A DNA stretch of 64,000 nucleotides from Juglans regia (lineage: Eukaryota > Streptophyta > Magnoliopsida > Fagales > Juglandaceae). Every line of letters starts with the position of its first letter. The first letter of the stretch is position 1. This document shows positions 58,801 through 64,000 of this stretch, piece after piece. The stretch spans positions 124,001-188,000 of the forward strand of contig NC_049913.1 in NCBI RefSeq assembly GCF_001411555.2, in the 5' to 3' direction. The position numbers were made by a program, and so were the translations under genes. The notes under the pieces are model-generated. The model was given only the letters and a program-made list of their open reading frames with translations, was not told where the DNA came from and did not search any database.

Positions 58801-61800
58801 ACAGGCAAAAATATTGGAACCACTTTTTTCCTTCTGTTTTTTATTTAATTTTTCTGACTGATAAGAAGTTTTATACCTAAATATATAGCTTGCTCTAATC
58901 TAATGCATTAGGAACTTACTGACACATATCAAAAGGAGTCTTTTTGAGATTTGCATGTCAGAGCAACATTACCTATGCTAATTAACTTTCTTTTCTATTC
59001 CTTTTTCCTTGAGAAGGGGGTGGGGCAATTGAAATTCCATTTATGGCCAACCAATTGATAATGCCATTGCTTCAAATTAGGAGGCTTGAAGTGCAGGGCT
59101 TTATATATTTAGCTTTGTAACTTTTATCTTGGCAAGGTAGACAACATCTGTCAGATGTAGTCAAATTTACTCTTCAATTGAAAGAAATCTGTGTACATCC
59201 ACCTTTATCAAGACGGGTCATGCGTCAGTGACTCAGAGTGAGGGGAACTGTGAAAGTGGCCTGCAGATCACACAAGCTCAGAACTAGCTTGTCGTGGTGC
59301 ACAATACATTAAAGGAGATGGAAACCCAGTTTGTCGAGTTGAAGGCAGCGACTGCTTTCTTGTCTACGAAAATAGAGTTGCTTTCAGCTAGAGGCAACAT
59401 GGTCGTAAGAAACAAGCCTAAGATATGCCTGAATCCTTTAAACTCAGATAAAGGAAAATGAAAAATCGGATTCAGCCCTGTCCCTATAACCAGACCCAGG
59501 AGAGTGTGGTGGGTCAAAAGGAAAACTGGGTTATTTGAAGTAGGTTCTACGTCGAGTATCGGCGTAGAGACATCTGTAATGGAATGCTCTTCGCCATAGG
59601 GGACACAAGAAAGACCGATAGTCAGTGTTACACCCTTGGTCAGTGTTCTCCCCGAGAAAACTATGGCTCCCACGTCAAAGTTGAAGCAAAATGGTTTAAT
59701 GCCGAGGTCTAAAAGTGATGTAGGATCCGTCGAAGTAGCACATAAAGGGTCGCCAGAGGTAAAGGGACTTGCTGCCAACCCAAAATCTCCAATGGTGACC
59801 ATGACCTTACCATTGGAGAGAACCAATGGAGTTGTTGAGGAGGTATGGGATTTGAATATGAGTTTGTCGTTAGTGCCTTGCGAGGATGAATGTTTAGGAC
59901 CTGGTGTTCAGTTGGGAACTGTGTATGGGGAAGATGTTGTCTCCTTGTTATCTCTTCCTCCATTAAACAGTATAGTTGGATCATCATCGGATTGAGTTTT
60001 GCAAAAGGTTAATGAGATACAATAGTGTGTGGAGATTATTTGTGGAGGACTTGACGACCAATTCACAGCACTACTCACTGCAATTGAGGCGGGTCACTCG
60101 CTTGAAACAAAATCAAGATTTAAGAAGATCAGGGAGTTAAAGCGTCTTACTTGGAAAATCAACTACGACTCAAAGGGAGGTAGTACAAGTCGAGGGAGGA
60201 CTAGAGGGAAGGCATAAAGCTTTCCTCGGTCCTCGCAGGATAATTCGGGTGGAGTATTATTTGTGTGGAAGACAAAGGGTTGGGGTAGTTACAGCTTTGT
60301 TTTGGGAATGCGTGTTTTGTCCCAATAGTGCTTGGTGTATATTGGATAGGTTTCTAATTTCTCCCTCTTTGGGCGATGTTGATTTAGGGGCTCTCTATTA
60401 TGGGCTAGATGTTCTCTCTTGTATAACTCAGTGTACTTGGTTACACATATTGATATTAATATATTTTTACTTATAAAAAAAATATCCACCTTTATAAATG
60501 CCGTCGCCATCATTTTTATCTTCAGCGATGAATTAATATCTTTTTGGACTGCAAAGCACATACTTGTTTATGTAATCATATTAACCATCTATGTTGTTGT
60601 TCTAAAGTATTAGCTAATATTTGGAAAGAATACAAGATTTAACAGACAAAACCAGAAATGATAATCACAAATTATAGCTTGATCATGTAAACCCATGATA
60701 AGTCTTTTATTTTTTAACTCTTCACCATGTTCTATTTACTTGACATTGTTTTCATCAATATAGTTGTCGAATATTTTCATTTGATGTACCTGTCAATAGA
60801 GATACTGTCGGCACATTTGCCATCACGAAGTAGTGACATCACAATGTTTTGAAGATCATTACTTATGCATTATTTAGTTTATTTGATATAATAAATTACG
60901 ACAGTTTTTAGATTTTCTAGAAAAAATATCAAAGAAAAAAAATTATTTCTCTATTAATCAGTTGCTCCACATTTTGTTGATGATGCCATTTCTGGTTCTC
61001 TAATGACTCGTGCTTCCATATGCTCAGGGAATCTAAAGTCTATTCCTGTCTATGGCGTTGGAAATACCATTTGTTGTTATGGAGCATGCTAATAATTATA
61101 CATATTTTGTTTATGTTAGAGTACAGGAAGTGATAACCAATCGGAGGATATACTTACTGTCATAGAAGCACCACGTCAGTCAGATTTGATGATAGAGCTG
61201 ATTAAGAAGTTAAAGCCGCAGGTGGTGGTGACTGGGATGGCTCAATTTGAGGCTGTTACTAGTGCAGCTTTTGAGCACCTTTTAGGTATTACGAGAGAAA
61301 TTGGATCTCGTCTTTTCTTAGACATATCTGATCATTTTGAGTTATCCAGTCTCCCAGGTTCCAGTGGGGTCCTAAAATATCTTGCAGGAACTCGGCTGCC
61401 CTCACATGCAGCAATTATATGCGGCCTGGTAAAAAATCAGGTATACGAATCATTTAATCAACTACTTATCAAAAAATGAATCATTTAATCAACTGATTAT
61501 ATTAGTCTAGCTTTCATAGAGGAAAGTTTAAAGTAACCTAACCAAGCTGTGGAACCATAATATTTAACTTTCGGATCCATTCTGATCAGTTTATTGTTTG
61601 TTGTATTTCAACTGCTCTTTAGTGATGGAAGCCAACTCACTTTTTCAGGTTTATTCAGATCTGGAAGTAGCTTTCATCATTTCAGAAGAAGAGGCCATCT
61701 TTAAGGCATTATCCAAGACTGTAGAACTACTACAGGGAATTACTGCACCAATTAGTCAATATTACTATGGCTGTGTTTTCCATGAGCTTCTGGCTTTCCA

Positions 61801-63837
61801 ACTTGCTGACCGACATGCACTTGCGAAGGTTCCAATTATTGCATTATTTTTCATGGGATGCATTGGAATATTGTATTTTGTTAAGGCATTCAGTCTTTGA
61901 TAAATTCACTTTCCTACCTATAAAAAACGATTTCCCATTTGAAACACAAGTTGTCTTGAATGTTAATCAGTCAGATAATGATAGTTTTAGCAGTGATGTA
62001 AATTTATGTACTTCTTGTGCATCATGTCATGATCTAATGTGCCATGATTTCAATTAGAGCTCACCTTATTTTCCAGACTGCTTAGCTTGGACATGAAATC
62101 CTCTGGAGACGCAGGACTCAATGAAAAGCAATAAGTCTTTTCTTTAAGTGCCATGAATGTCAAGTTGTTTGTTGCTTGTTGGCTGTCTTGAATGGTTACC
62201 TGAATGCTATGTAGATGTGCATTATTTTGATCATGGGATTTTTTCTCAACAAATTAATGTTTGATACTTGTCCTTCAGAGGGAAAGCCCAAAAGACAACT
62301 CAGTGGAGATGATTGGCTTTGCCAGTTCAGCCATCTCAGTCCTAAATAGCTCAGAGTTGTCAATTAATGAGGCCAAGAACACATCCCTGATTTACATGGA
62401 TGTTGACCAGAGCTTTTTGCCCTTACCATCTCCTGTAAAGACTGCAATCTTTGAAAGTTTTGCAAGACAGAACTTGGCCGAATCGGAAATAGATGTCAAT
62501 TCTAGCATCAGACACTACATCAAGAGCAATTATGGGTTTCCAACTGATAGTGGCACAGAATTGATATATGCTGACAGCTCGCTGGCTCTGTTTAATAAGG
62601 TGGTCCTATGCTGCATCCAAGAAGGTGGAACTTTGTGCTTCCCGGCTGGCTCAAATGGGACCTATGTTTCTGCTGCTAAATTTTTAAAAGCAAGCATTGT
62701 AAATGTCCCTACTAAGTCTGGAGAAGGTTTTAAGCTGACAGAGAAGATACTTTCTGATGTACTTGAGACTGTGAATAAGCCGTGGATATACGTTTCTGGT
62801 CCAACAATTAACCCAACTGGCTTGCTTTACAGCAACAAAGAGATAGAATATATTTTATCCACTTGTGCTAAATTTGGGGCACAAGTTGTGATTGATACAT
62901 CATTTTCAGGTTTGGAATTTGACTCTGAGAGTTGGAGTGGCTGGGATTTAGAAGGGAGCTTGTCAAAGCTCAGTTCTTCTGGAAGCCCATCTTTTGGGGT
63001 CTCACTTCTTGGAGGGCTGTCTCTTAAGATGCTGAGTGGAGCGCTCAAATTTGGGTTCCTGGTTCTAAACCAATCTCACTTAGTTGACACATTTTATAGC
63101 TTTCCTGGATTATGCAAACCCCATAGCACTGTTAAGTACGCTATAAAGAAGCTGTTGGGTTTGAGAGAGCGGAAATCAGGAGACCTATTGGATGCTCTTG
63201 CTGAACGGATAAGGAGTTTGAGTCATAGATCGAAACGTTTAAAGGAGGTAATTACTTTTTCTATTAAGGTTTTATTTCTTTTTAAATTTTCTGGGTAGCC
63301 TGAGAATCACTTTCGAACTATTGGTTTCACTACTCTTATCAGTTAAAACGAAGCAATTCATATTGATGTTTTACTTCAGGACCTTTTTCTTTTACACTTT
63401 AATTACCTGAAAATACTTTTTTTGAAGTGGCTTTCTTTGGTCCTAGATTCATTTTTTACCTTGATCACTTATTTATCTTAATTTCCTTTCCCATCATCTA
63501 TTTGCTATAGACACTTGAGAAGTGTGGGTGGGACGTGCTTGAATCCAGCGCCGGTGTTTCCATGGTAGCCAAGCCCTCTACCTATCTCAACAGGATTGTG
63601 AAGCTCAAGAAGTCGCCTAAAGATGGAGGCACCATGGAAAATGATGCGACTTATGAAGTCAAGCTCGATGACAAAAATATAAGGGAAGCTATTCGTTGGG
63701 CCACGGGTTTATGCATCAACAGTAGCTTATGGACTGGAATTCCTGGCTACTGCCGGTTCACGATTGCTTTGGAAGAAAGTGAATTTGAACGGGCGTTGGA
63801 ACGCATTGTTAAATTCAACGACCTCATCAATACCTGA
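55895..63837 (+). CDS. MMT: Methionine S-methyltransferase, 1093 aa
   Basis: Twelve exons: 55895-56132, 56287-56480, 56583-56789, 56889-56984, 57175-57363, 57439-57627, 57729-57965, 58286-58420, 61120-61440, 61649-61828, 62279-63247 and 63511-63837; 3282 nt, in frame throughout. The enzyme transfers a methyl group from S-adenosylmethionine to methionine, giving S-methylmethionine, a cytosolic sulfur storage and transport compound. The N-terminal half is a class I methyltransferase with motif I as VAELGCGNGW and a following VYGLDINPRAV. The C-terminal half is an aminotransferase-like domain typical of plant MMT (ISGPTINPTGLLYSN; VIDTSFSGLEF), which lacks the usual PLP lysine context. The length agrees with plant MMTs (about 1070-1090). 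Intron 5 starts with GC instead of GT. Intron 8 is long (2.7 kb) because of a LINE insert. Confidence 0.95.
58040..58165 (+). mobile_element. LINE 3' tail fragment in MMT intron 7
   Basis: A short trailer of LINE type (gttaggctatgcctatttac) followed by an A-rich run lies between exons 7 and 8. It shares the ggctatgcctatttac word with the insert at 24456-24521. Confidence 0.55.
59200..60484 (+). mobile_element. Internally deleted LINE in MMT intron 8
   Basis: The plus strand holds the C-terminal part of a plant LINE ORF1-like region (59636-60217, ending in a Gly/Arg-rich GGSTSRGRTRGKA). It is followed almost directly by a LINE 3' trailer (gtgtacttggttacacat) with an A-tail at 60474-60484. ORF2, which carries the endonuclease and RT, is missing between about 60290 and the trailer. 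The left end is not sharply defined. Confidence 0.6.
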
Positions 63838-63925
63838 ATTGCTCTGATATTGTCATGTGCTATCTGATTTCATTGTTTTCACAAATTCGGTTGGCGTGAA
63901 ATAAACCATTCTTATGGTCAGTTAC

Positions 63926-63967
63926 CAGAAACTGTGAGAGAGAGAGACAGACAGAGAGAGAGAGAGT
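63926..63967. repeat. (GA)n-rich microsatellite after MMT
   Basis: A GA run interrupted by two GACA units, about 90 bp past the MMT stop, probably in the 3' UTR. Confidence 0.85.
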
Positions 63968-64000
63968 TTAGCTTTCTTCATTGGAGTAAAGCTTCAACTG

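Noticed and set aside
1..64000. tRNA, rRNA or other structured RNA genes
   Set aside because: Apart from the SINE boxes and primer binding sites, no cloverleaf or rRNA-like sequence was recognised by eye. A covariance-model scan was not possible.

Overview
The window is nuclear DNA of a woody dicot. Genes are spliced with GT-AG introns and encode plant-specific families (Alfin-like PHD protein, DYW-type PPR protein, methionine S-methyltransferase). They sit in AT-rich sequence filled with nested transposons and an endogenous plant pararetrovirus. The repeat style resembles Fagales such as walnut or pecan, but this is an impression that the window cannot prove.

Host genes: a left-truncated double-GTPase of the Der/EngA family (1-2166, minus); an Alfin-like PHD-finger protein (21176-26676, plus, 5 exons); a single-exon DYW PPR protein (27783-30068, minus, convergent with the Alfin-like gene); a small complex I subunit, NDUFB3-like (50116-50346, plus); and methionine S-methyltransferase MMT (55895-63837, plus, 12 exons, 1093 codons before the stop). 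Exon chains were joined by hand; every junction keeps frame.

Mobile DNA by region: 3351-9600 is a PIF/Harbinger-like element with similar ends and a TCA target duplication. It split an RNase H-like coding fragment and was itself invaded by a 5'-truncated LINE (4143-7193). A 0.5-kb element at 54011-54536 shares its ends. At 12391-20305 a roughly 1.57-kb unit is tandemly duplicated, and the second copy is interrupted inside a (TA)n tract by a pararetrovirus copy (15230-19827, minus). That copy has movement, coat/nucleocapsid and protease regions in one frame broken by three stops, and it ends in a rearranged junction before the reverse transcriptase. About 30540-39065 is a MULE with a FAR1-type transposase gene and a second, oppositely oriented gene for a GRF zinc-finger membrane protein. 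40408-50086 is a decayed Ty1/copia element inserted about 30 bp upstream of the NDUFB3 start codon; it holds a nested hAT element, and its 3' LTR holds a small insert.

The host genes do not form an operon-like unit. They serve separate jobs: organelle ribosome assembly, chromatin reading, organelle RNA editing, respiration, and sulfur/methyl metabolism. The most informative content is the layered insertion history, whose order can be read from the interrupted flanks.
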